A stretch of 64,000 nt of DNA. It comes from Gnetum montanum (lineage: Eukaryota; Streptophyta; Gnetopsida; Gnetales; Gnetaceae). The notes below the pieces were generated by a model. That model had not been told where the DNA came from and did no database searches. It saw only the letters and a program-made list of their open reading frames with translations. Within the stretch, counting starts at the first letter, position 1; each line of letters begins with the position of its first letter. The position numbers and the translations under genes were made by a program. This document shows positions 1 through 11,901 of this stretch, one piece after another. The DNA lies in assembly GCA_015680685.1 (NCBI GenBank), contig MNCI01002155.1, positions 372,408 through 436,407 of the forward strand. Reading direction: 5' to 3'.

Positions 1-2880
1 CTCATTAAATGAACAACCATGCTCCGTATTTTGAATCTTCTTCTTTCAACTTAGTCATGGGGGAGATGGCCATCCATGCTAACCCTATAAGTGGCTCTTC
101 AGTTTTCATTTTTTTGTTTTACACATTTTTGTTTTATACATTCTTTATTTTGCATCTTCTTGTTTTCATGTTATTATTCTTTTCTAATTTTTTTTATACC
201 ATCATTAGTACATTTGCTATTTCTTGAGAATTTTACACTTTCTTTTATATATTTTTTATTTTATTTTACTTTGATTTTCTAACTTTTTATTAATAAGTGC
301 CAAACATAGAAGTAATTCATTACTTGATGGTGGTATGTACTATTCAGTTATTTGATTATTGGGGTCTAGATTCTAGCTTTGAATTTTGTTACTAATGATT
401 AGGACATGGTTCTTTTTCATGCAACAAGTAGTGAGTCCACAACATCCACCCATCCACAAACTCTATGGTTTTCCTTATTTTGGAAATGTGCAATTCCTTT
501 TTCATTAATGAAACTTTAACAAACTTGTGACATTGGTACTTTTCGAAATTGGAAAGGATTCAAAGGTTTGAATAAGGTGTGACTTTAAGGGGATTCAATA
601 TTCTTTGTGCCTTTTTGTTTGCCTAGATGCATGTGTGTTTTCATGGATTTCTTATTGTTCCGTGTCGACCAATAAAATGAAGTTGAATAAGTCTTTGCAT
701 GGTGTGGTTCTCATAAAAAAAAATGGGAATTCAAAGCACACCACTTAGACAAAAATAAATGTATGTGTCTTTTCATGGTATGATTCCCATTTGAAACAAA
801 AAAGAGGAAGAAAAAATAAAAATGATGGATATTCAAAGCACACCCCTTAGACACAATAAACAAGCTACAAGCATTGGTTATGGGACTACAAAGACATGTT
901 ACCCATGCTTGAATTTTCCCTCTAACTATATCCCTTTCTCAATTCCTACCTCTCTTTTCTTCTCTAATTAGGAATAATGGTTATTCTATGGAAGCACTCT
1001 TGTGTCTTGGGGGATGGGTTGGTCGTAGAATGGCAATGCAAAGTCATTGAATGTGGTTGGTTTTGGTCTGGTCTAATGATGGATCCTATCAAGTCATTTA
1101 ACCATAAAATTCACAAAGGACTTCATGTGACCTTAATCATGAACTCCATTCCACACTCTCTCATCCATCTATGTTTTCCATGTCTCATCTCACTACCAAT
1201 TCCATGTCCTAGTTTGATGTGTCAAAACTCTTAGGTAGTTTCTTCCATATTTTTGTACTTAACCTTCCATAACCATTAATCATCCATGGATCCCACAGAC
1301 TCGGTTTGAAGTTATGTTAGGGCAATGAAAGGCTTGTGCCTACTTTGGGGAGGATCCACTTACATATCTTTTGGTTGGATTAGTTAAGTTCTTTATCCTT
1401 AGACACTCTTACCATCAAATTCTTTTAGTTACCTCATCAATGACATCTAATTGGGCACGTCTTCATAACATTTTTCAATGAGCTTTCCTTCTTATTATTG
1501 TGAATTCTTACACCCTCTTCAAATATTTTCTTGTGTAGAACTCTTTTTCAAATTTAATGAACCACTTATCTATTTTACCCTATTTGTCAACCTTTCCACT
1601 AACGCTACTAAAGGAATCAATCTACCACAATCACAACTTAGCCAAGTGTAACCACTAATGAGACAAGGTACTTACCAACTCTGTGTTACATATGGCATAC
1701 TAATTAGCAATTTTGTTGTGATTGTAGTGGGAAGCATGGACTAGAAGTGGAACTATCTTTGCCAAGGATGATGCAATAGTACCACACGATAAGAACCATT
1801 CATGATCATTAGCTCTTCTCTTTCACTCTTTAGGTACCAAGAGGCATTAGATGTCAGTTTTATCCAAGGTGTTCTCTTCTCTTATCATGAACACCGAATT
1901 TTGTAAAGACTATAACTTCATACACTTGGGCACTCAGAGTCTATTTGTTCCATCTACTTAGTTTGTATGTTAGCCAATAATCCCATACTTACCCAATATT
2001 TTGTAAGGAACTTGTTCCTCCTCTTCTTCACTCGAGGACAAGTTTTCATTCAATCATGGGGGTATGATGAATCATGTTTTTATCTACTCCAATGTTGAGT
2101 ATCCAACATCGAAGCCAAGATGCAATATCAGATATCCAATGTCACAGGATATACACCAGCCTATAAATATAGTGTTTGGGCTCACGATTTTCCTATAGTT
2201 TTTCAGTCAAAGCAGTGAAGCTCTTACAGTTTGTTTTCTCCAAAGTTAGAATATTTTCTAAGTGTCCATAGAAGGAGTCTGAGTGTATATGGATCTTTTT
2301 TTGAACACTGATGTACCTAAGTGCAGCAGTGTGACAAGAATAAAAATGAACTCTTTTGATAATCCTTGTAGCACTGAGAAAAGATTAATGTTTCCTTTAA
2401 TGCACTTTACTTTAATGCATTTAATTTAAGCAATTAATTTCTAGTTGTTAATGAACACAAGCACAACCACTTCAACTATACATATAGTGCTTGGTAACCT
2501 AGCAACACTTAACATTTGGTAATCCAACAACATTATATGTGTTCAAGATGTATCTAGGAAAGTGGATCAGGTACTTGTGTTAGACTAGCTAAGTAATAGA
2601 TAAATTAGATCTTAAATTACTCTACCTTTCATTATTGTTGTAGGTGATCAAACTTATAAAACATAAAATGATAAAAATCATGTACCTTAATTACACTTAA
2701 ACAATATACTTGAGCTTCACAAATATAGTTTGAAAGACAATGAACGTTCTCAATGCCCATTTCACTTCTTAGAGGAACTAGTGCACTGGAGAACTATAGG
2801 TCCACAAAATTTTACTAGATCATGTGTGAACGCCTTAGTGATTCATATGGTTAGATGTAGGGGTGCCTCACTACTCATCA
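1..2880 (+). mobile_element. Ty3/gypsy element Z, 3' end only
   Basis: Only the non-coding 3' part and 3' LTR are in the window. A polypurine tract TTAGTCATGGGGGAGA lies at 51-66, in the position that follows the integrase in elements D1 and D2, so bases 1-50 should be the tail of pol. The spacer carries two copies of the hairpin with an A-rich loop (692-748 and 768-850), the conserved block at 1338-1365 and a final polypurine tract at 2046-2064 directly before the LTR. No aORF is recognisable. The 5' half lies outside the window to the left. Confidence 0.8.
2065..2880 (+). repeat. 3' LTR of element Z
   Basis: The LTR starts TGATGAATCA directly after the polypurine tract CAATCATGGGGGTA and ends CTCATCA at 2880. 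It has a TATA box (CTATAAATATAG) near 2161 and the short R/U5 motifs around TTGGTAACC seen in the other LTRs here. No primer-binding site follows, so it is a 3' LTR; the next bases (ACAAT) would be the target duplication. Confidence 0.85.
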
Positions 2881-3600
2881 ACAATCTTCATTGGTAGCTT
2901 GGCTATCAACCTCTTTCATAAAATAGTAGGTTTCACCTTTCTTGGATACTAATGTACTCTTGAATATGCTTGTAGGATCTAGATTGACTATTTCATGAAG
3001 TTTGATAGTAATACAATGAACATTTTTCCCCAATAATTTTTTCACTATAATCAGAAAGACAAGGGACTTTTTAACATCATATAACTACCATAACTTTTTC
3101 CACCTCTTCATCTCCAAAATTATAGTCATCGGGATATCAAATGGAATACTTTCATTGTTATCTAATGACCACATGAGTAAAATTACATTATTAGAAATCT
3201 TTGCTTCCGTTGCTTTCACTAGAAATAAAGACCACTGCATAAATTTAAAGAGAAACAATCGCTCTAGAAAATCAATAGGACTATCATCTTTCATATCAAA
3301 TTTTTGAGCATATTAAATTAGATAATTCTCACTTTTCTTTCACCTTTGATCCTTGACAGCTGCCTCTTTACCACATGAAACTTGTATTACATTTATAATG
3401 TCATCAACATTGAATGTGAAATTTTTTCCTTAAACAGCAACTTGTAGAGAACTTCTTGCAATAGACACACTATCAGTCAACCATTCATAAAAGCTATAAA
3501 TAACATGCTTACAATAACTTTCATCCATTGTCATCCATTGATAAATTTTAATTCTCTTTAGTTTTTGGGAAAGAAAAGACATTTCTAGCAAGTCTAAAAT
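2881..3600 (-). pseudogene. degenerate 'putative plant transposon protein' domain ORF
   Basis: Read on the minus strand, one frame stays coding-like for about 230 codons with only four or five stops. Order of recognisable parts: SYCKHVIYSFYEWL, then a GKNFTFNVDDIINVIQV segment, then KISNNVILLMWSLDNN followed by IPFDIPMTIILEMKRW. This pattern (a V-x-GK-x-x-x-F element, a mid-protein helix and a late 'I-P-x-x-I' helix) is that of the plant transposon-protein domain family, and is similar by eye to the first domain of the aORFs at 29007 and 60707, though diverged. The trace runs up to the LTR edge at 2881, so element Z probably inserted into it. It differs from the aORFs in lacking LTRs on its own strand. 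The family call is a judgement by eye. Confidence 0.45.
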
Positions 3601-3758
3601 TATTTATTATTTGATGTTCATAGACAATGCCAATAGCTATAATTCATGTAAATAAAGTAAAATACTTGAATTAAGACATCTATAACATAAATTTGAAGAT
3701 CATTGCATACAAAGAACAACAAGTACTCATGAGGAAGATCTCTTTTTCTAATACCCAT
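3601..3758. other. short unassigned stretch
   Basis: AT-rich DNA between the transposon-domain pseudogene and the 5' LTR of element A. No feature is visible. The last five bases (CCCAT, 3754-3758) should be the target duplication of element A. Confidence 0.4.
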
Positions 3759-4612
3759 TGATGAATCTCATCATTGGGCTATGTCGATGGGATGTTGTTG
3801 ATGTGACCTCGTCAATGGGATCTCATCAACATGATCTCGTCAATGTAGGGTTTGATCTATTAACATGTACCCATCAATAAGGAACCTTATTTTTGTCTAT
3901 AAATGTGCACCTACCCATCACATTTATGGCATCAATTTTTTATAGTTGTAGTGAAGCTCTTGAAGTTTTTCCCTCTAAAAGTTAGAATATTTTCTGAGTG
4001 CCTACAGTAGGAGTCTAAGAGTGTACGGATTTTTATTCGAGCATTATTGTACCCAAGCACTTTAGTGTGGTAGCAATAAATATGAGATTTTCTGATAAAT
4101 CTTGCAACACTTAGACTAGATTAAATGTTTCCTTTATGCATTTAATTTAATGTTTTTAAGTAATCAATTAATAGCAATTAAATAGCAAACATAAGTACAA
4201 CCACTTCAAGCATACACTTGGAACTTGGTAAGCCTAGTAATGCTTAACGTTTGGTAACTCAGTAGCATTATAATGTGTTCAAGATGTGTATGACAAGTGC
4301 AAACAAATTCTTATGTTACGATTAGTGTGTTAGCTAGTTATTAAATTAGTTAAACATTAAACTACTTTATTCTTTATTCTTAGGTAACTTAATTCATAAA
4401 ATAGGAAATGATAAAAATCATATGCTTGAGTTACACTTAACCATATACTTGTATTTCACAAGTGGAACTGGGAACACAATGATTGCAACGATTAGTTTCA
4501 ATTTCTAGAACCAGTGTACTACGAAACCTAAAGTCTTTGAAATTCAAGAAAATCACTAAGTGAATGTTAGTAATTAGTATGGTTGGGCGTAGGGTATACT
4601 TGCCACTCATCA
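3759..4612 (+). repeat. 5' LTR of element A
   Basis: Starts TGATGAATCTC after CCCAT and ends CACTCATCA directly before a primer-binding site, so it is a 5' LTR. TATA box CTATAAATGTG near 3898. U3 has several CTCGTCAATG-like repeats (3800-3850), resembling the CTCGTCGACG motifs of the D elements, so A and D appear to be related families; it lacks GATATC palindromes. Confidence 0.85.
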
Positions 4613-4632
4613 TTGGCGCCATTGTTGGGGAC
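4613..4632 (+). promoter_or_regulatory. primer-binding site of element A (tRNA-Asp type)
   Basis: TTGGCGCCATTGTTGGGGAC directly after the LTR end. It matches the Athila-type site TGGCGCCGTTGCCGGGGA, which pairs with the 3' end of plant tRNA-Asp, with two C-to-T/G-to-A changes. Confidence 0.8.
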
Positions 4633-4748
4633 TTTAATTTGATACATGTGTTATCTATGGCTTATTGATCGAACCTTATAGTCACAATCATATAAAATAA
4701 TAATAATAATAATTGTAAAAAGCACACTAATTTTCCTTCTAATCTAAG

Positions 4749-5818
4749 ATGTCTTCTTCTCACAAGGATGATACTCCACCTAAGTTCGAGCACACATCTA
4801 ATCAAAGGAATGAATGATCAAATCAACTAATGCCCCAACAATGTCAAATGGTATATAATCATCCTGATGAGTGTGTGCCTAATTTCACCTTCATCCTCTA
4901 TCAAGATGATCAAATGCATGGAAGGTCATGGAGAATAACATTGTGTTGCCACCCAATCAATCAGTTCATGCAATGCTCCAAAAAACACTTATAAGGTTGG
5001 GCATCCAAAGGCTTCATGCTGAGTATGTTGTGTAGGACCATGACTCCAAGGATTATCATCCCATTAAGGCACAACATAAAATTGATTGGCAACAAGATAG
5101 GTGCTATGCAGCTTTAAAGGGAAAATAGTTCAATAACCCCTTGTTCCTGCTAGGCCATAAAGATAATGAGCATTCCTTCTTTGGAAATTCTCAATTCACT
5201 GACTTTCCTTTCCTTGGTTTTGATAAAGGGGGCTTGAACCGAAATTTACAATCCACTATAGAAAATCCTAGTTTGGGCAAGAATGGATCCCATGATCATA
5301 AAGGATCCAAAGATGGGAGTCATGGTAGGGACAAGGATAGGCATCACAATGAGTATCGTGGTTGTGACCACCAACGAGGGGGTGGTAGGCATCATTGTAG
5401 TGCCAGTGCTCCTTCTTCTTCACCTTCATCATCGTCTTCTTCCTCCTCTAGCTCCAACTATAGCTACAAAGGATGTAACCATGATGAAGGTAATGGATAG
5501 GACTGAGATGATCATAGGGCCCATTAGAATAGTTGACATTAGGGGCATGGGCAATCAAGGGAGGTCCATCACCATGAGAGAAGAGAAAGCAGAGGACATC
5601 ATGGCCATCATGGCCATCACAAAGGCCATGACTATGATGAGCCTTTGCTTGCAACTTGGAACATGCTGAATACTATAGAGGTAGTGCGAATTCCAATTAA
5701 GCATGCGAAAGATAGTAGAATTAAGCAATTAGATATGAACAATATCCTCATGTTCAAAGTGGGATACAATTTAGATTCGCAAAATTATCTCCAAGCCTTT
5801 CATGATGCCTATACCTTA
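4749..5818 (+). pseudogene. gag of element A, N-terminal part
   Basis: Starts MSSSHKDDTPPKF, the same start as the gag of B, D1, D2 and G (MSSSH). Stops follow soon after, but the D-like landmarks can be traced: the histidine/aspartate-rich low-complexity stretch (5280-5500), and the segment before the Gag core ending FHDAYTL at 5818. The sequence is cut there by element B and continues at 19101. Not translatable. Confidence 0.7.
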
Positions 5819-6657
5819 TGATGAATCATATTTTTGCATGCATAAATGTCAGGTATCCAATGTCAGAGCCCAAGGTATGATGTCGAATATCCGATATCAT
5901 GGGGTACATGCCAACCTATAAATATAGCTCTTGGGCTCATGATTTGGGGATAGTTTTGAATAGTTTTTTGCATAGTTTTGTCAATAAAGTAGCCAAATTC
6001 TTGCAATTTTATTCTGTAATCTTAGAGAACAGTCAGTGAGTGCTCACAAAGTGGATCTAAGTTAGTTGTACAAATTCTTATTCAATTGGCAATGTACCTA
6101 GACATATTTTATGAACGACAATAAGATCAAGATTGATTCTTATTTATTGTAGCACTTTAACTTAGATTCGATTTACTTTCCATGCAATATACTTCTCATG
6201 TACTTAGTTAATATTTACATTTTCATGCATGTTAATTCATTAAGCACATAAGTACAATTGCTTCGAGCATGTGTATCACTCTTGGTAATTCCAACAATGC
6301 TTAACGTTTGATAACCTAGCAACATTATATGTGTTCAGGATGTGCATAGGAAGTGGGATCATATACTTATGTTAGGGTAGTTGATTATTAATTAGCAATT
6401 AGATTAGTTGAATTGATTATAAACTGAGTTTCAACCTATTGTTAATCATAAAACAATAAAATATAAAATAATGCCTCACTATAGACTAAACCATATATGA
6501 CAAAGCTACCACTAGTCCAAGTGGGAAGACAACGAATTAGAATCAAGACATAGTGATCTAGATGCCACAACTAGTCCCATCCACAAAATTTGACCAAATC
6601 ATGCATGAATGCTTGTGATTTGTATGGTTGGGCATAAGGGTACCTTGCCATTCATCA
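5819..6657 (+). repeat. 5' LTR of element B
   Basis: Starts TGATGAATCAT and ends TTCATCA, followed by a decayed primer-binding site. TATA box CTATAAATATAG near 5919, preceded by decayed GATATC-centred motifs (5880-5910). Confidence 0.88.
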
Positions 6658-6677
6658 TTAGCGCTATTACTGGGGAT
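6658..6677 (+). promoter_or_regulatory. primer-binding site of element B, decayed
   Basis: TTAGCGCTATTACTGGGGAT after the LTR. It aligns with the TGGCGCCGTTGCCGGGGA site with four or five transitions. Confidence 0.7.
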
Positions 6678-6789
6678 GGTGCTAGCTATATAGATTAGTT
6701 ATATGATACATGATTACTATAAAGGTATTAACAATCTATCACTTAGTAAACATTTATATTTTAAATCACACACATTATTAGAAAAAACC

Positions 6790-9080
6790 ATGTCTTCTTC
6801 ACACAGGACCAATAATGTATCATATAATGAGAACACTCATAAGAGAAATGATAGGATATATACTAAGGAAAATTGGAGTGAACAACCTCAAACAGGAATT
6901 TCCTATGCTCATTTAGACCCTTACTACACTCAAAGATTATATTCAACTAGTGCAAACAAATGTAGAGGAGATGGAGTAATTCCTAGATCAAGGAGGACCT
7001 CAAAACCTAGGACCTCCTCTAAACCTAGATAAGATAAATCAAGGGACCATGGGGAGAACTATAGAAGCCATGGTGATTTGCCTAATTCCTCATCTTCATC
7101 TTCCTTCTCAATGTCTAGTTCTAACAAAGATGAATGTAGGTATAGAGATAGAGCTCCACTACAAGGTCAAGACAAAGATAGAAATCAAACCGAAGGGCAA
7201 AATCAAAGACATCACAATGATCATAGACAAGATCATCATAATCAAATGAACAAAAATAGAAATTTTCATCACAACATATTTGATGATGATGAACCCTTAT
7301 TGTTCACTAAGAGCCTGATGCAAATCATGGAGGTAGTTAAGATACCTCACAACCATCGTAGGGACAGTCACTTACCTAGGCTTGATATAAATAATATTTC
7401 CAAATTTTTGGGAGGCTATGATTTAGATCCACAACATCATCTACAAGCTTTCCATGATGCTTATGCCTTGTAAAACATTGAAAGTGGATGGCAAAAGCTT
7501 AAGCTCTTTCCTAGGATACTAATCGATAGAGTCGAAGTGTGGTATAGATTGCTGAAACCAAATTCAATCTGATGGTGGTCCATAATGTTAGAACTCTTAA
7601 ACGAAAAATACCAAAACTATGCCAGGGTGTCCAACCTAAGGAGACAAATTTAAGAATGGAGACAAGAACAACATGAACCCTTGGACATGGCCTTAGATAG
7701 ATATTATTCTCTACTGAATAGATGCCCAGGTCATGGTTTCTCTGAGGAAAGGTAACTTTTTCACATCATTGATGGGCTTAATAATGAAACAAGGGAGACC
7801 CTTGGAATGTATGTCCCAAGTCAATTATACAAACTATGAACCCATTAGATCTGAGAGTTGATCGAGCATATGGCAAAAGAAGAAGGAGAGCTATGCAAAT
7901 GGGAGAATGTAAAGAAAAATAATTGGGAGCCAACTCTTCAAAAGAAAAGTATTCATATCTATGATAAGGACAAAGAGGTAGCTATCATAGAGGAGAGAGT
8001 AGCACAAAATGAATTAAGTGATCATAATAAACGAAGGAAGCATAACCAAGAAATAGCTAGGAACACTTTTCAGAAAATAGAAAAAATAGCTAAAGGAAGT
8101 GAGCCTATAGACTCAACCACAGATGAAGATAATGGATGTGATATCTACATATATGACCATCCAAAGGACTATTGCTTAATCTTGTTTCATCTACATGAGT
8201 ATTGAACAAGGGCATTAAATCTGAAGTTTGTACAAAAGCACATGCTTAGAAGATTTCCTTTTCCACAGGGTAATTTTAGACAGTCCTATAACCAACCATA
8301 CTATCCTAGTGGGACTTATTACCAGCCTCAACACTAGCATCAATTGTAGTGGTAACAACCACAGTCATGGGGGAGGCCACCACCAAACTAGCCCTATCCT
8401 TCCTACCAATTGCACCCACATGGATATTATGTTCAACACCCTATTTCACCAACTAGTTTTACTTTCTCTACTTCAAATCACTACTACCACTCTCTTGAAT
8501 ATCATTATTCCACAACATCTTATATGAGATCACCCCCTCACACCTCTCACCCTACCTCATATCTTCAATATTCTCATACTCACCTCCACCATATGTCACC
8601 TCCAATAACACAAGAAGGTTCAACATCACAACATCAATGAGAGAATGCCACTTGTGCTGTGAACATACATGTAAATGATAATGCTAGTAGATCTCAACCA
8701 AAGTCTCGAAAATGTTCTTTCTAGAGGAAAGGTTGTAAGCTAAAGTAAAACACTCATGGACCTACTACATCACTTGAACCAGCACAAGGCCAATTTGATG
8801 CAACAAGCTTCCTCATGAAAACTATGTCATCTAATCATATGCAAAAGCCAACAACCATCACCACCCCAGCACAAGATATAAATGATAAACCTATCATTGT
8901 GAAGAGATAGAAAAATTCATGCATAACCAATAATGATAAAAGGTGTAGTTGTGGACTAGAAGTTTGAAATATTAACACAACCCCTATACTGGCCCACCAT
9001 AAAGTTTAGGAGCAAGTGTGTGAGAAAAAGCTAGCCTACACAGTAGCTACTAAACCAAAAGACATCCAATGGCTTTAAAA
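6790..9080 (+). pseudogene. gag of element B with post-protease linker remnant
   Basis: Start MSSSHRTNNVSYNENTHKRND, then a basic/serine-rich stretch, histidine-rich segment (7180-7270), the Gag capsid-like core (YDLDPQHHLQAFHDAYAL near 7410-7473, then traces of the WY-LxPxSIxxW and YxxYARVSNLR motifs to 7700), a lysine-rich helix (7860-8110) and a broken zinc knuckle (CDIYIYDHPKDYC near 8140-8175). The tail runs into 8640-9080, whose end (AxKPKDIQW-like, 9050-9075) matches the linker that follows protease in element D. The protease core itself is missing. Several stops and frame breaks; not translatable. Confidence 0.75.
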
Positions 9081-10656
9081 TGAGAATATAAAGTTATTTC
9101 AAAGATGCATGGAAGTAACTAATTTGCTTATCGATTCTAGAATTTTTTGATTCTTCATATGTTTTTGATTTCTTAATATTTTTCCTTTTTAAAATTTTCT
9201 CTTTTTTCTGGATGATTCTCTTTATGTTTTATGAATGCATTTTATGTTTTTCTTAATAAAATTGCCAAGTCATGATGCAAAAGTCAACACTGGGTGTTGG
9301 GTTTTTTGTGTTATGCTATCAAGGTGATTGGGTAAGTAATTTTGTAAAGCAGTGAGACCACCTCATCCATCCCTTGAGTTCTCTAAATAAAAGGTCTTAT
9401 TCATGGAAACAATTTGGTTCTTCTTTTATGAAACTAAAATTAATCAATGATCATTGTACCTTGAAGAAAGAGGGAATGACCAAGTGGGAGTGGCAAAGGG
9501 TGTGACCTCAAGGGGACTTGTTGGGTTCTCTTCTTCACTTCCTTTATGTGGTTTATGACTCCTCTTGGAATGTATCATCACTCCTCCATCGACCAATAAA
9601 AAGGAAGCTTTGTCTTTGCATGGTGTGGTTCCCATCCAAGAAAAATAACAACAACAAAAAAGAATAATGGGAATTCAAAGCACATCCCTTAAATATAATA
9701 GTGGGCTTCAAGAACTAGTTATGGGCTAGAAAGACATGTTACCCATGCTTGAAGGCACCCCTCTAACTAAGCCTCTTCCTTCTTCTCTTTTCTTCTCTTT
9801 TTGGAGTGATGATTGTTCTTTTAGGTAGTTGTGGACTCATGGTGGTTGGAAGGATGGAACACATCAATGTGAGGTCAATATTCATGGTATGAACTTGGTT
9901 TGAAGTTGGACAGATAGGTATGTTGACCATTTTAATCACAGTTGTCATAAGAACCTATTGTGGACATGGTCAAGTACCTTACATCCTGATCTATGTAATC
10001 CCTTCTCATTCCATTATTCACCTCATTACTACATGTGATTATGAGCCTTTTGGTTTTGTGTAGTATAGTGCAACATCTTAACCATGGAAATTGTGTGTTG
10101 TTTGGAACAAAGGGATGGTCTACATTTAACTTCTTAGGTACCCATGGACATTTGCAGAAGTGGCTATCCAAGGGCATTATGGTAAGAGCCTACTTTGGGG
10201 AGGACCCACTTGCATAACTTTTGTTGATCATGGCTTTGAACTAAACTTCACATCTTCCAAAACATCATTGATGGTTTCTCTGAATTTATGCATGATTTTG
10301 GAACTATTTTTCATCTGTTTTATTAATTTTTCCTACTTTTCTATTTCCATATCCATTAATATTTCTTTCTCATCTTCTGAATTAGACCTTTGGTTTTAAT
10401 TATTCAAAAACCTATGTGCTTCTGGAGGTACACTTATTAGTCATGGGTGCTAGGGATGCCTGCTTTAAAATTTTTGAAATTTTTCCAACATCCTATTATT
10501 GAACATCATGATAACTAATAGTATTTGATCAAAATAATGTAAATAGCTTGATGATTTTAGTTACCTCATAACCATGGGCATAGTATGCTATAATCACCTT
10601 GTGCTTAAATGAAAACTAAGGGATCTAAAAAGGGTTAATTATTAAGGAAAATTTAC
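9081..10656 (+). other. non-coding 3' spacer of element B
   Basis: T-rich tract (9150-9290), the hairpin with A-rich loop (9613-9691), an ACATGTTACCCATGCTTGAAG motif (about 9733), the conserved GCCTACTTTGGGGAGGACCC block (10188-10215) and a central polypurine tract ATTAGTCATGGGTGC (10437-10451). The pol-distal polypurine tract found in other elements is not recognisable here. No TATA-like internal promoter is seen. Confidence 0.7.
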
Positions 10657-11101
10657 CAAAACTAATGTTGATCCTTTGGTGACTACAGGTGATGCTAAAA
10701 GAAAAATCTAAGGAAGAAGTTCTTTTGCTAGGCATGAAAACAAATCCAAGAGAGGAAAAACGGAGGATATAACCATAGACACATCATAGCATATACAAGA
10801 TAGCAACTCAAGCTTCACATGTTTGCTAGATCTATTGGGTGATGAGAAGAAATTTCCATCCACCCTTCAAAAATGTTTTGCATAACTAGAGAAGCATCAA
10901 TATAACAATCAAGGTTAAAAGTCTACCACCGCTAGTGACAATAAGAAGAATCATCTTTAGCGAATTCTTGAAGACCTTTGCAAATTTTGTAATATTCAAA
11001 GTTTGTCTAGTCTTTTCATCAATCTATCATTTTTTATACATCCACTCAAATAAAATTTTATAATGTAGCACTCAGAGTCAATCAATACTTAGAATCCCAT
11101 A
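10657..11101 (+). pseudogene. remnant of aORF start and 3' UTR of element B
   Basis: A CTAAT branch-point-like motif (10656) and ACTACAG acceptor (AG 10687-10688) precede a start codon (ATG 10692) and a short lysine-rich segment (MLKEKSKEEVLLLG). After about 20 codons the similarity to aORFs ends and none of the conserved domain (WYLGETYLFW, LPFPCLIRKL) can be found. The GCACTCAGAGTC motif near 11069 is shared with elements Z and E. Cut at 11101 by the G insertion. Confidence 0.5.
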
Positions 11102-11901
11102 TGATGAGTGGTGAGGTACCCCTACACTCAACCATACGAATGCGAGCTTTTCACGCACAATTCAATTGAACTCCAAGGACTAAGTGTTTACGCGCCTTAA
11201 TGGAACACTCAAGGTTAATCAATTTCTATCTTCCCAAACTTACTTGTATTGTCATGGTTGTATGGTCAAGTAAGCTTGGGGTATATTATTTTTATAACTT
11301 TTATCTTTTTAATGTCTTATGCTAATAGGGGAAGGTAAAGAGAACTAAGTGACTAACTTACATTAACTATTCACTAACTAAGTTCTAATTGTTCCTAACA
11401 CTAGTATCCATTCCCATTTTCCACACACATCCTGAACCAGTGCAATGCTGCTGGGATTACCAAACGCCAATCGTTACTGGGTTACCAAGCGCTACACACA
11501 TGCTCGAAGTGGTCGTACTGAGTGTATTGAACTAGGAGAGTCAAAGGTTGAGAGAGAGATTAATTAACTAGGAAATCATTTTAAAATTTAATAATAATTA
11601 ATTACTATTTAGCTTAATATGTATGCTGCAAGGTTTATCATAAAGTTTGTCTTTATTGTTGTACAAAAATGTGTGCTCAGGTACAAATTGCTCAGATAAA
11701 GATCCGTTCACTCTATGACTCCTACTGCGGGCACACAGAAATTATTCTATCTCTAGAATGGTAAAACTGCAAGAGTTTAACTAAGGGTCTAACTCTAACT
11801 AGCTTGAACAAGGGAAGCCACCTCTTATTTATAGAAGATAAGGTAGGATGCGATATCGGGTGGCGGATGCAATATCGCATACGCGATATCGCGGCTCATC
11901 A
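11102..11901 (-). repeat. 3' LTR of element G
   Basis: Plus-strand bounds TGATGAGTGG and CTCATCA. On the minus strand U3 begins with GATATC-centred palindromes (three sites at 11855-11892), then the TATA box (11825-11834). Preceded in element sense by the polypurine tract TTCAGTCATGGGGGTA. Confidence 0.9.

Noticed and set aside
5141-5669. Overlapping ORFs rich in His, Asp, Ser and Met in element A
   Set aside because: Alternative frames of the low-complexity Gag segment, not separate genes.
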